Under the pieces are notes generated by a model. That model had not been told where the DNA came from. It saw nothing but the letters and a program-made list of their open reading frames with translations, and did not search any database. Source: Thiocapsa sp. UBA6158 (lineage in GTDB: Bacteria; Pseudomonadota; Gammaproteobacteria; Chromatiales; Chromatiaceae). Taken from it: a DNA stretch of 15,060 nt. Within the stretch, counting starts at the first letter, position 1. Each line of letters starts with the position of its first letter. This document shows, piece after piece, positions 1 through 7,082 of the stretch. Position numbers and translations under genes: made by a program. The stretch covers positions 23,806-38,865 of the forward strand of contig NZ_DIUM01000029.1 in assembly GCF_002423035.1 (NCBI RefSeq), in the 5' to 3' direction.

Positions 1-2
1 TC

Positions 3-677
3 ATCACGGTCGAGGATCCGGTGGAGTACCAGCTGGCCGGGATCAACCAGATCCAGGTCAAGAGCGCGATCGGCATGACCTTCGCCAGCGCTCTGCGCGC
101 CATTGTGCGCCAGGACCCGGACGTGATCATGGTCGGCGAGATGCGCGACCTCGAGACTGCCCGAATCGCCGTCCAATCGGCCCTCACCGGGCATGTCGTG
201 CTCTCGACCCTGCACACCAACGATGCGGCCAGCGGGGTGACCCGCCTGCTTGAAATGGGTGTGGAGGACTATCTGCTTACCTCCACGATCAACGGGATCC
301 TCGCCCAACGCCTCGTGCGCAAGCTGTGCCCGCATTGTCGGGAGTCCTATCCGGCGATCCCGGAGCTGGCGGTGCGTTTTTCCGCCATCGGCGCGGCGCC
401 CGATGATGTCGAGCTGCACCGCGCCGTCGGTTGCGACGCCTGCAACGGGACCGGCTATCGCGGCCGCTTGGTCATCACCGAGGTTCTGCTCATGACCGAT
501 CAGATCCGCAAGGCGGTGTTGAACCATGCGACCGCGACCGAGATCCGCCGCATCGCGGTCGCCGAGGGGATGGAGACCATGTACCTGGATGGCCTGCGCA
601 AGGCGCTCGACGGTCGCACGACGATCGAGGAGGTGCTGCGTGTTGCCGAGGCAGGCGAAGAGCCGAGCCTCGACTGA
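3..677 (+). CDS. gspE: Type II secretion ATPase GspE, 3' part (5' end outside window)
   Basis: This is the C-terminal 224 residues of the cytoplasmic hexameric ATPase that powers pseudopilus assembly in the T2SS. The reading frame is open to the left edge and begins inside the Asp box (ITVEDPVEYQ). It continues through the Walker B region (MVGEMRDLETA) and the His box (STLHTNDAASG). A four-cysteine zinc-binding module follows, with CPHC at partial residues 109-112 and CDAC at 144-147. That module is typical of GspE and PilB assembly ATPases and absent from PilT/PilU retraction ATPases, which supports the GspE assignment together with the downstream gsp genes. The Walker A motif and the N-terminal GspL-binding domain lie outside the window. 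A 101-nt gap separates the stop from gspF. The in-frame GTG at 21 is an internal valine codon, not a start. Confidence 0.95.
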   Translation: MTVEDPVEYQLAGINQIQVKSAIGMTFASALRAIVRQDPDVIMVGEMRDLETARIAVQSALTGHVVLSTLHTNDAASGVTRLLEMGVEDYLLTSTINGILAQRLVRKLCPHCRESYPAIPELAVRFSAIGAAPDDVELHRAVGCDACNGTGYRGRLVITEVLLMTDQIRKAVLNHATATEIRRIAVAEGMETMYLDGLRKALDGRTTIEEVLRVAEAGEEPSLD

Positions 678-768
678 CCCTGAACCGTGTCCCTTGCGAC
701 GTCGCTTGAGTCGCTCGACGCCGATCCAACCCGAACCCGGTGCATATCGCACGCGAGGCGGTTCAACC

Positions 769-773
769 GAGGA
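769..773 (+). promoter_or_regulatory. Shine-Dalgarno site for gspF (GTG start)
   Basis: GAGGA lies 5 nt before a GTG at 779-781. It selects that GTG over the longer in-frame GTG at 740, because the protein from 779 begins (M)PKFFYKAVK, the usual GspF N-terminus. Confidence 0.6.
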
Positions 774-778
774 CTGAA

Positions 779-1987
779 GTGCCGAAATTTTTCTACAAGG
801 CGGTCAAGCTCGACGGTGAATCAGTCGAGGGCGAGCAGGAGGCGGTCGACGAGGCCGCGCTGGTGCGCCAGCTCCAGTCCGAAGGGCTGATCCCGATCGA
901 AACACGCTCCTCTGCGGGTCTGCGCGCCCGCTTCGTGCGGACACGGCGTCGGCGCATCAACCAAAAGGAGATCGGCATCCTGACCCGCCAGCTGGCGACG
1001 CTCCTCGAGGCCGGGATGACCCTGGACCGATCGCTCCAGATCCTGGTTGATCTCACCGAAGAGGAGCACTTGGTCCAGGTCCTGTCGGACCTGCAGGAAC
1101 GGGTGCGCGGCGGCGCGACCTTCTCCAGTGCGCTCGAGCTACAGGACGGGCAGTTCCCGCGGCTCTACATCAATATGGTACGGGCGGGCGAGGCCAGCGG
1201 TGCGCTGGATCAGGTCCTGAATCGGCTCGCCGATTATCTGGAGCGCCTGGCCGAGCTGCGCCAGACGATCACCTCCGCGCTGGTCTACCCCTCCATCCTC
1301 TTGGTGGTCGCGGCCTTATCGGTCATCATGCTGCTGGTGTTCGTCGTACCCCAATTTACGGTGCTCTTCGACGACATGGGCGAGGCCCTGCCGCTGCCGA
1401 CGCGGATCGTGGTCGCAACCGGCGATCTGTTCCGCAACTATTGGTGGGTCATGCTGGTCGGTATCGCCTTGATCGCGGTGGTGTTGGAGCGCTGGTTTCA
1501 GGATCCGGTCGTCCGCGATCGTTTCGACCACAAGGTTTTGGGCGTGCCGCTCTTCGGTGATCTAATCTGGAAGATGGAGACGGCGCGACTCTGTCATACC
1601 CTGGCAACCCTTCTGAAGAACGGCCTACCCCTACTCAGTGCGCTGACGCTCGCCAAGGAGGTGGTCTCCAACCGCAAGCTCTCGGGTCTGCTCAACGAGG
1701 CCGGGGATGACCTCAAGCACGGCCGAGGTCTTGCCGGACCCTTGGCACGTCTCGAGGTCCTACCGGACCTCGCGCTGCAGATGATTCGTGTCGGTGAGGA
1801 GTCAGGCAGCCTGGACGCGATGCTTGCGAAGGTGGCGAGCATTTACGATCGGGAGACCCGCAACAGCGTCCAGAGTATGTTGACGTTGCTCGAGCCGATT
1901 CTCATCATCGGGCTCGGCGTTGTCGTCGCGGGCATCATCATCTCGATCCTGATGGCCATTCTCGGTGCCAACGAGCTGGTGTTCTGA
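779..1987 (+). CDS. gspF: Type II secretion inner-membrane platform protein GspF
   Basis: GspF is the polytopic inner-membrane protein at the centre of the T2SS assembly platform, thought to couple GspE to pseudopilin insertion. The 402-residue product has the family's usual length (about 400). It shows the duplicated T2SSF domain: the first copy is at about residues 70-195 (RQLATLLEAGMTLDRSL) and the second at about 273-395 (HTLATLLKNGLPLLSAL). Three hydrophobic segments fit the family topology, at about 171-193, 221-240 and 373-397. The start is taken as the GTG at 779 because of a good ribosome site and the conserved N-terminal sequence. An in-frame GTG at 740 would add 13 unconserved residues. 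A 101-nt gap precedes gspG. Confidence 0.95.
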   Translation: MPKFFYKAVKLDGESVEGEQEAVDEAALVRQLQSEGLIPIETRSSAGLRARFVRTRRRRINQKEIGILTRQLATLLEAGMTLDRSLQILVDLTEEEHLVQVLSDLQERVRGGATFSSALELQDGQFPRLYINMVRAGEASGALDQVLNRLADYLERLAELRQTITSALVYPSILLVVAALSVIMLLVFVVPQFTVLFDDMGEALPLPTRIVVATGDLFRNYWWVMLVGIALIAVVLERWFQDPVVRDRFDHKVLGVPLFGDLIWKMETARLCHTLATLLKNGLPLLSALTLAKEVVSNRKLSGLLNEAGDDLKHGRGLAGPLARLEVLPDLALQMIRVGEESGSLDAMLAKVASIYDRETRNSVQSMLTLLEPILIIGLGVVVAGIIISILMAILGANELVF

Positions 1988-2013
1988 AGCGTTCGGCCGT
2001 TGACCCTGCGCGC

Positions 2014-2037
2014 GTGCGGATCGCCTTGGTCCCGCAC
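2014..2037 (+). other. Small inverted repeat in gspF-gspG gap
   Basis: GTGCGG (2014-2019) and CCGCAC (2032-2037) can form a 6-bp stem with a 12-nt loop. No U-tract follows. A stem of this size can arise by chance in GC-rich DNA, so a function is not established. Confidence 0.25.
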
Positions 2038-2054
2038 CATCGGCCCCATACAAT
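2026..2054 (+). promoter_or_regulatory. Possible sigma70-type internal promoter before gspG
   Basis: TTGGTC (2026-2031, 3 of 6 matches to the -35 consensus) is 17 nt from TACAAT (2049-2054, 5 of 6 matches to the -10 consensus). It lies in a locally AT-rich stretch 34 nt before the gspG start. A separate promoter would make sense because GspG is the major, most abundant pseudopilin. The -35 match is weak, so this is only a candidate. Confidence 0.27.
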
Positions 2055-2088
2055 TACCATAGACATTCAAAGCCATCCGAGCCTAGTT

Positions 2089-2529
2089 ATGCACCCGAAT
2101 CAATCCCTGAATCAATCAAGGCGCCTTCGCGGTTTCACGCTCGTCGAGCTGCTCGTGGTCCTCGCGATCCTCGGCCTGCTGGCTGGGCTCGTCGGTCCCC
2201 AGGTCATGAGCTTCCTCGGCTCGTCCAAGACCAAGACGGCCAAGCTACAGATCGAAAACCTCGCCGCGACGCTGGATATGTACCGATTGGAGGTCGGCCG
2301 CTATCCAACCCAGTCCGAGGGGCTACAGGCCCTCGTGGAGCGCCCCGCCAACATCCAGAGTTGGAACGGTCCCTATCTGAGAAAAGGCGATGTTCCGAAA
2401 GACCCTTGGGGCTCCGACTATCAGTACCGTTTCCCGGGCGAGCACGGAGCCTTCGATATCTGGTCGCTCGGCGCGGACAACCGCGAGGGTGGCGACGGCG
2501 AGAATGCGGACATTCGCAGTTGGGATTGA
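2089..2529 (+). CDS. gspG: Major pseudopilin GspG
   Basis: GspG forms the shaft of the periplasmic pseudopilus that pushes substrates through the secretin. The 146-residue prepseudopilin has a 15-residue basic leader ending RRLRG, then FTLVELLVVLAILGLL, with the conserved Glu at mature position 5 and a hydrophobic N-terminal helix. Cleavage and N-methylation by a prepilin peptidase (not in this window) are expected after Gly15. The C-terminal half carries the family's calcium-binding region (DPWGSDYQYR, DIWSLGADNREGGDGENADI). ATG 2089 is preferred because it gives a normal leader; the frame stays open to 2014 but upstream starts give an implausibly long leader. No strong ribosome site is visible. 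A possible promoter lies upstream and gspH follows or overlaps. Confidence 0.95.
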   Translation: MHPNQSLNQSRRLRGFTLVELLVVLAILGLLAGLVGPQVMSFLGSSKTKTAKLQIENLAATLDMYRLEVGRYPTQSEGLQALVERPANIQSWNGPYLRKGDVPKDPWGSDYQYRFPGEHGAFDIWSLGADNREGGDGENADIRSWD

Positions 2530-3031
2530 CGACCGCCCGAGCTCACAGTCTCGCGCGGACACGCTGTTGAGTCCTCCTGCCCGGCGTGAGCGCCGCGGCT
2601 TCACCCTCGTGGAGCTGCTTGTCGTCCTGGCGATCGCCGCTTTGGCCATGTCGGCCGTACCGCCGCTCTTCTCGGCGGCCATGCCGGGTGTGGAGATGAA
2701 GGCCGCCGCGCGCAGAACGGTCAGCAGCCTTCGCCTCGCGCGCGAGCTTGCCATCCGTCAGGGCGCCGAGATCGCCTTGGTCGTGGACGTCGAACAACGC
2801 CGCCTGGAGCTGGCCGGGCACCGTAGCCTGACGCTCCCCAAGCGTCTCGATATCACGCTCGAGGCCGCCGATCGCGAAATGCTCGGCGAACAGCGCGGGG
2901 CGATTCGTTTCTTTCCCGACGGGAGCTCGACCGGGGGCCGCATCATCCTGGCGAGCGAGGGTTCCGGTTACCAGGTCGGTGTCATTTGGTTGACGGGGCG
3001 CATCCGTATGGCGCCTTGGAGCGCGCGGTGA
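2504..3031 (+). CDS. gspH: Minor pseudopilin GspH
   Basis: GspH is a minor pseudopilin placed near the tip complex of the T2SS pseudopilus. The prepilin motif is ERRG followed by FTLVELLVVLAIAALAMS, with Glu at mature position 5. A GspH-type C-terminal segment containing IRFFPDGSSTGGRI is visible. From ATG 2504 the product is 175 residues with a 32-residue leader, overlapping gspG by 26 nt. The start is uncertain: TTG 2567 would give an 11-residue leader (MSPPARRERRG), matching the 12-15 residue leaders of G, I, J and K, and would leave a 37-nt gap after gspG. Neither start has a decisive ribosome site. The stop overlaps the gspI start in a GTGA. Confidence 0.9.
   Translation: MRTFAVGIDDRPSSQSRADTLLSPPARRERRGFTLVELLVVLAIAALAMSAVPPLFSAAMPGVEMKAAARRTVSSLRLARELAIRQGAEIALVVDVEQRRLELAGHRSLTLPKRLDITLEAADREMLGEQRGAIRFFPDGSSTGGRIILASEGSGYQVGVIWLTGRIRMAPWSAR
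3018..3021 (+). promoter_or_regulatory. Shine-Dalgarno site for gspI (GTG start)
   Basis: GGAG lies 6 nt before GTG 3028-3030, inside the end of gspH. It supports that start over the in-frame TTG at 2986. Confidence 0.5.
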
Positions 3032-3435
3032 AGACCTTACGGCATCGAAGAAGACGGCAGTTCGGCTTTTCGCTGCTGGAGGTGTTGGTCGCTTTCGCGA
3101 TCCTCTCCGTGTCGCTCGGGGTGCTGATGCAGATCTTTTCGCAAGCTTCGAGGACCACCCTGTTGTCCTCCCAGTATAGTCGTGCCGCTTCCTTGGCCGA
3201 GTCCAAACTCAATGCGGTCGGCACGGCGATCCCCTTGGAGGAAGGCGCCGTCTCGGGCGACCGCGAGGGCGGCATCGCCTGGGAGATCACCATCCTCCCG
3301 GTCACCTTGGGCGAGGAGTTCGGTGCCGAGCCGCCGGCCACACCCTACCGCGTCAACGCCACCGCGCTGTGGCAGGATGGAAGCCAAGTCCGTCGCCTGA
3401 CGCTTTCCACGTTGCGCCTCGGCGAGCGGTTCTGA
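3028..3435 (+). CDS. gspI: Minor pseudopilin GspI
   Basis: GspI is the minor pseudopilin that nucleates the I-J-K tip complex of the T2SS pseudopilus. The 135-residue product has a 13-residue, very basic leader (about KTLRHRRRRQFG) followed by FSLLEVLVAFAILSVSLGVL. Glu sits at mature position 5, and the FSLLEVLVA form is characteristic of GspI. Length fits the family (about 120-135). The GTG start overlaps the gspH stop by 4 nt (GTGA) and has a GGAG ribosome site, which implies translational coupling to gspH. A longer form from TTG 2986 is less likely. A 195-nt gap precedes gspJ. Confidence 0.93.
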   Translation: MKTLRHRRRRQFGFSLLEVLVAFAILSVSLGVLMQIFSQASRTTLLSSQYSRAASLAESKLNAVGTAIPLEEGAVSGDREGGIAWEITILPVTLGEEFGAEPPATPYRVNATALWQDGSQVRRLTLSTLRLGERF

Positions 3436-3573
3436 AGCGCGCTCGGTCTATGAGCCGTTTTCGACCGGGATCGGCCTCGCATCAGTCTCCGGTCGTCGCA
3501 GCAGACGCGGTTTAGGGGTATGCATCTTATTGATTTTGGATCTGTCACCACTGACTCGCCCGGTCTCCCGGCG

Positions 3574-3619
3574 AAGACGGAACTTTGCCGGATCCCGGTT
3601 TTTGCTCCGGTGCCGTCTT
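3574..3619 (+). other. Candidate RNA hairpin just upstream of gspJ ribosome site
   Basis: AAGACGG (3574-3580) pairs with CCGTCTT (3613-3619). Inside it TGCCGGA (3586-3592) pairs with TCCGGTG (3606-3612), counting two G-U pairs at its base. A 5-nt left-hand bulge and a 13-nt loop remain. The structure ends 5 nt before the AGGAGG at 3625-3630. It could affect gspJ translation or mRNA processing, but chance is not excluded. Confidence 0.35.
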
Positions 3620-3630
3620 GGGCGAGGAGG

Positions 3631-4335
3631 ATGAGTGTCCGACGTCGCGTGCGCAACGACCGGGGCTTTACCCTGATCGAGCTGCTCATCGCACTCGCGA
3701 TCGTCAGCCTTATCACGCTCATGCTCTTTTCCGGATTGAGCCTCGGATCACGCGCCTGGGAAGGCGTGGACGCGGTCTCCGAACGGGTCTCAGAGGTGCG
3801 GGTCGCGCGCGATTTTCTGATGTCGACCCTGAGTCAGACGCGGGCCACGACCTTGACGCTCGACGCCGAGATGATCAGCGTCTTCGCCGGCGACAGCGAG
3901 CGATTGGAGTTTGTCGCTCCGCTGTCCTCGCAGGTCGGCGTGCCCGGACTCTACATCCTGCGTCTGGAGCTTGTCCCGATCGATCAAGACGTGAGCCTGG
4001 TCCTGACACGCTGGCTGGTTCATCCCGAGGTGCTCGAGGGAACCGACGAGATCCCGACCTGGGAGCCGCTGGAGGCCGACTCGGGCTTCGCGCTGGACTC
4101 GACCCCGCTCGACATGGACGCAGCCGCGGGCGCCTTCGGTCGAACCCTGCTTCTGGATCGTGTTGCCGAGTTTCAGATTGCCTATTTCGGCACTGCCGAC
4201 GGGGAGGTCGAGCCCGATTGGCGCGAGGAGTGGGTAGGACAATCAACCATGCCGACCCTGTTGCAAATCCGTATGGCCACGCCCGCGCAGTCTTGGCCGG
4301 ATTTGCTGGTCAGCCTGCCGGTGCGCGTCTTTTGA
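3631..4335 (+). CDS. gspJ: Minor pseudopilin GspJ
   Basis: GspJ is the minor pseudopilin that, with GspI and GspK, caps the T2SS pseudopilus. The 234-residue product has a 12-residue basic leader (MSVRRRVRNDRG) followed by FTLIELLIALAIVSLITLMLF, with Glu at mature position 5. The remainder is a soluble domain ending in RMATPAQSWPDLLVSLPVRVF, a GspJ-like C-terminus. ATG 3631 is directly abutted by AGGAGG (3625-3630); the spacing is tight, though GAGG at 3624-3627 gives 3 nt. The frame is open back to ATG 3520, but that start would give a 49-residue leader, unusual for a prepilin. The stop codon overlaps the proposed TTG start of gspK (TTGA). Confidence 0.92.
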   Translation: MSVRRRVRNDRGFTLIELLIALAIVSLITLMLFSGLSLGSRAWEGVDAVSERVSEVRVARDFLMSTLSQTRATTLTLDAEMISVFAGDSERLEFVAPLSSQVGVPGLYILRLELVPIDQDVSLVLTRWLVHPEVLEGTDEIPTWEPLEADSGFALDSTPLDMDAAAGAFGRTLLLDRVAEFQIAYFGTADGEVEPDWREEWVGQSTMPTLLQIRMATPAQSWPDLLVSLPVRVF

Positions 4336-5267
4336 ACGGGTTGCAACCAATCGCCTCGGGCCAGCGGGGCATCGCCTTGGTCCTGGTGCTCTGGGTGCTG
4401 ACCCTGCTCACCGTCATGGCGGTCGGCCTGACCGCGGCGCAGCGTACCGAGACGGCGCTGAGCGACAATCATGTCTCGGGCGCACGCTTTCGGGCCGCCG
4501 CGGATGCCGCCATCGCCTTCACGGTCCTGGTCTTTGCGATGCCGCCGCCCGATGCGACCGACCCGGACGTGTCCGTTTGGTTGCCCAACGGCGTCGCCGT
4601 ACCTTGGCGGTTCGGCGGGGTCGACCTCTCTATCCGGGTCTTCAACGAGGGATCGCGCATCGATCTGAATCAGGCGCCGCCGGAGCTGCTCTCGGCACTC
4701 CTGGGGACGCTCGGCATGGAGGAGGATCCGGCGACGTCGCTCGCCGCTGCGATCGCGGATTGGCGTGACGAGGACGATCTGTCGCTTCTGAACGGTGCGG
4801 AGGATCGCGACTATCGCGATGCCGGCTTGACCCTCGGGGCGAAGGATGCGCCCTTCGTTGCCGTCGAGGAGCTGATGCAGGTCCTCGGGATGACACCCGA
4901 GATCTACGCGCGCTTGGCCCCGGAGCTCAGTGTCGATCTCGAGGGCGCGGGATTCGACGAGCGCTTCGCCTCCGCGGCGGCCATCGCCGCGACCCAGGGG
5001 ATCCCGTTTGAAGAAGCACAGCTGCGCGTTGTCCAGCGCGATTCGCCTCTGTTCGAAGACAGCAGCGGACCTCGGGCCGTGGACCGTGCAGGACCGCTCT
5101 ACCGAATCGAGGTCGCGGAAGCCGGTGCGGGCGCCGGCGGACGCAGGATGGAGGCGCTGATCGAGTCCACACCCGGAGAACAACCGCCCTATCAGGTGCG
5201 TTGGCGCCGTTTCGGTCTGCCCGCTGCGCCGCCGGCACCGATCGACGTCGAAGCCGATGCCGGTTGA
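4332..5267 (+). CDS. gspK: Minor pseudopilin GspK (tip subunit)
   Basis: GspK is the large atypical minor pseudopilin at the pseudopilus tip. The 311-residue product has a 13-residue leader (MNGLQPIASGQRG) followed by IALVLVLWVLTLLTVMAVGL. Mature position 5 is Leu instead of Glu, a known hallmark of GspK. An alpha-helical, SAM-like region follows (GSRIDLNQAPPELLSALLG, then a helix-hairpin-like segment near VAVEELMQVLGMTPEIY). Length fits the family (about 300-330). No ATG is available. TTG 4332 gives a 4-nt overlap with the gspJ stop and a leader of normal size; TTG 4341 is an alternative. The same frame is open far back into gspJ, which is a shadow of high GC content. A 106-nt gap follows. 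Confidence 0.92.
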   Translation: MNGLQPIASGQRGIALVLVLWVLTLLTVMAVGLTAAQRTETALSDNHVSGARFRAAADAAIAFTVLVFAMPPPDATDPDVSVWLPNGVAVPWRFGGVDLSIRVFNEGSRIDLNQAPPELLSALLGTLGMEEDPATSLAAAIADWRDEDDLSLLNGAEDRDYRDAGLTLGAKDAPFVAVEELMQVLGMTPEIYARLAPELSVDLEGAGFDERFASAAAIAATQGIPFEEAQLRVVQRDSPLFEDSSGPRAVDRAGPLYRIEVAEAGAGAGGRRMEALIESTPGEQPPYQVRWRRFGLPAAPPAPIDVEADAG

Positions 5268-5304
5268 CTGGCGTCGCGGCGACGGGAGGACTTACACTCA
5301 AGGG

Positions 5305-5341
5305 GTCGGCTGAGCGCGAGCGCAGGCACGCGACAGCCGAC
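5305..5341 (+). other. Strong inverted repeat in gspK-gspL gap
   Basis: GTCGGCTG (5305-5312) and CAGCCGAC (5334-5341) form a perfect 8-bp stem. Inside it CGCG (5315-5318) can pair with CGCG (5329-5332) across a 2/1 internal loop, leaving a 10-nt loop. No U-tract follows on either strand, so it does not look like an intrinsic terminator. An mRNA-processing or stability hairpin, or a protein-binding site, is possible. Confidence 0.45.
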
Positions 5342-5373
5342 ACGGATCGACAACCCCATTCCGACTGGCACTC

Positions 5374-6471
5374 ATGTCACTCAGCGATCGACTCAAACTC
5401 CTCGGGCAGCTCCCGAGCGGCCCGGCGGCGGAACTCGACGATATCTACCGCATCGTCCGGCGCTCGCTCGCGGTCTGTCTGCCCATCCCTGTTCGACGAT
5501 TTCTCGCGCGTCGCGACCGTCGTTTGATTATCGAGCCCGCAGCATCGACCGCGCATCTGTTCCTGATGACCGGCGAGGATCGAGAGCCGATCGGGGAGCT
5601 CGGGCTTGATGCCGCCATTCCGATGCCCGAGATCGCACGATCCGGACATGAGCGCTCCCTGATGCGGGTCTTGATGATTCCGCGCGAAGACATCCTGACC
5701 CGCAGCGTTTCCTTGCCGTCGCAGGTGCGTGCCAATCTTCCTCAGGTGATTCGCTACGAGCTCGATCGCCTCTCGCCGTTCCAACCCGGCGACGTCCTCT
5801 ACGATTTCATCGCCAAGCCGGGCCCGAAAGGTGCCCCGCGCCTGCGGGTCGAGCTCGCCTTATGCCGCCGTGATCTTGCCTCGGCGTGGGTTCAGCGCAT
5901 GCGTGATGCGGGGGCACCGATCGATCGGATCGCTTGGGAAGGGGCCTGGCCCTCGGCCAACCTTTTGCCGGCGGCAGAACGCCCGAAGCTTAGTCTGAAC
6001 CTCTTCAGTGCCGAGAAGCTGCTCTGGACAGCGGTGGTGCTGCTCTGCGCGGTCGCTCTACTCGGGCCGCTGTGGCAGCAGAAGCGGACTGCGGGCGCGC
6101 TCGATGTCGAGGTGCAGCGGGCACGCGTCGAGGCGGTCGCGGTCGACGATCTGCGCCAGGAGCTCGAGCGGGCGCGCTTGGGCAGTACAGAGGTACTCCG
6201 GCAGAAACGCGACGAGCCGAACATCCTCGTCCTGTTGCGCGAGTTGAGCGACCGTATTCCGGACGACACCTGGATTCAGACCCTCGACTACAATAACGGG
6301 CAGGTCGAGCTGAGAGGTGAATCCGGACAAGCCACCGCCTTGATCGCTCTGCTTGAGCAGGCACCCGGCATCGACGGAGTGTCGTTTCGATCGCCCGTGA
6401 CCCAGGTCCCGCAGACCGGCAAGGAGCGATTCAATATCTCACTGCGGTTCACCCGTGCGAGGGAAGAATGA
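5374..6471 (+). CDS. gspL: Type II secretion platform protein GspL (PilN-like, Xps type)
   Basis: GspL is a bitopic inner-membrane protein that docks GspE to the T2SS platform and pairs with GspM. The 365-residue product has a cytoplasmic N-terminal part (about 1-214) with the segment LPSQVRANLPQVIRYELDRL typical of GspL/PilM-PilN-like proteins. One transmembrane helix lies at about 216-235 (LLWTAVVLLCAVALLGPLW). A coiled-coil-prone stretch follows (about 240-285), then a PilN-like periplasmic ferredoxin-type domain (LLRELSDRIPDDTWIQTLDY, about 286-365). The short cytoplasmic domain and PilN-like end resemble XpsL. ATG 5374 has no clear ribosome site. Its stop overlaps the gspM start by 4 nt (ATGA). 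Confidence 0.88.
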   Translation: MSLSDRLKLLGQLPSGPAAELDDIYRIVRRSLAVCLPIPVRRFLARRDRRLIIEPAASTAHLFLMTGEDREPIGELGLDAAIPMPEIARSGHERSLMRVLMIPREDILTRSVSLPSQVRANLPQVIRYELDRLSPFQPGDVLYDFIAKPGPKGAPRLRVELALCRRDLASAWVQRMRDAGAPIDRIAWEGAWPSANLLPAAERPKLSLNLFSAEKLLWTAVVLLCAVALLGPLWQQKRTAGALDVEVQRARVEAVAVDDLRQELERARLGSTEVLRQKRDEPNILVLLRELSDRIPDDTWIQTLDYNNGQVELRGESGQATALIALLEQAPGIDGVSFRSPVTQVPQTGKERFNISLRFTRAREE

Positions 6472-7082
6472 AGTCCCCATCGCGTCCCGAGGTCGTCTGC
6501 GTCATCGCATGGGTCATGCTCGTGTCGGTCCCGCTTCTGGTGATCGGCGGTCTGGCCGTGGCCTGGAGCAGCGAGATGAGCGGTCTTTCCGCACGGATCG
6601 CCGACAGCGAGGACCAGCTCGTGCGCTATCGGCGGATGATCGGCACCCTGCCCGAGCTGCGTGCCGAGCTCGAGCGGGTCCGCTCGAACGAGAGCTTCAA
6701 GGCGTTCTACTTCGATGCACCCACACCCGCTTTGGCTGGAGCGGAGTTGCAGCGCCAGGTCCAGGATATCGTCACCGCCGCCAACGGCCGTCTGATCAGT
6801 ACCCAGATCCTGCCCGGGCCGCCGGAGGAGAGTCCCCCCCGGGTGCGGGTGCGCACCCAGATCCAAGGGTCGACCGAAACCCTCCTGGACGTCATCTACA
6901 ATCTCGAGCAGGCGCGGCCTTTTCTGTTCGTCGATCAGGTCTCGGTGCGCTCCTCGGCACGCCCCCAACAACCTGCTGCGGATCCGCGTGGCCGCGCCAT
7001 TCGTCGCCCGCCCGTCAATCCGGCAGGGGAGCTGACGGTGCGTCTCGACATCTTCGGATTTACCCTCGGAGGCGACACTTGA
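6468..7082 (+). CDS. gspM: Type II secretion platform protein GspM (GspMb/XpsM type)
   Basis: GspM is the small bitopic platform protein that partners GspL. The 204-residue product has a short cytoplasmic start, one transmembrane helix at about residues 9-33 (VVCVIAWVMLVSVPLLVIGG), a coiled-coil-prone stretch (about 35-75: SARIADSEDQLVRYRRMIG and LPELRAELERVRS), and a periplasmic ferredoxin-like domain that includes RVRTQIQGSTETLLDVIYNLE. This pattern fits the XpsM/GspMb form. The ATG overlaps the gspL stop by 4 nt, and AGGGA (6460-6464) serves as the ribosome site. The stop is overlapped by the TTG of the next gene. Arg- and Pro-rich residues at about 162-184 look like a flexible insert before the last strand. 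Confidence 0.88.
   Translation: MKSPSRPEVVCVIAWVMLVSVPLLVIGGLAVAWSSEMSGLSARIADSEDQLVRYRRMIGTLPELRAELERVRSNESFKAFYFDAPTPALAGAELQRQVQDIVTAANGRLISTQILPGPPEESPPRVRVRTQIQGSTETLLDVIYNLEQARPFLFVDQVSVRSSARPQQPAADPRGRAIRRPPVNPAGELTVRLDIFGFTLGGDT
7068..7072 (+). promoter_or_regulatory. Shine-Dalgarno site fixing the TTG start of gspN
   Basis: A perfect GGAGG lies 6 nt before TTG 7079-7081, inside the end of gspM. It is the strongest ribosome site in this part of the cluster and supports the non-ATG start. Confidence 0.7.

Noticed and set aside
681..765. TGAACCG/CGGTTCA inverted repeat and the GCGACGTCGC palindrome (696-705) in the gspE-gspF gap
   Set aside because: The 7-bp arms are 71 nt apart and the palindrome is short. 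Both are plausible by chance at this GC content.
3464..3600. Loose inverted repeat ACCGGGATCGGC / GCCGGATCCCGGT around the gspI-gspJ gap
   Set aside because: The arms differ by an insertion and are over 100 nt apart. No attachment-site or mobile-element context is present.
3585..4331. Upstream extension of the gspK frame through gspJ
   Set aside because: The real prepilin leader begins at about 4332. The upstream translation is Arg-rich nonsense lying over gspJ.
4182..5183. A 333-codon open frame on the - strand, opposite gspJ/gspK
   Set aside because: It is an antisense shadow of gspK, with low-complexity composition rich in Arg, Gly and Asp.
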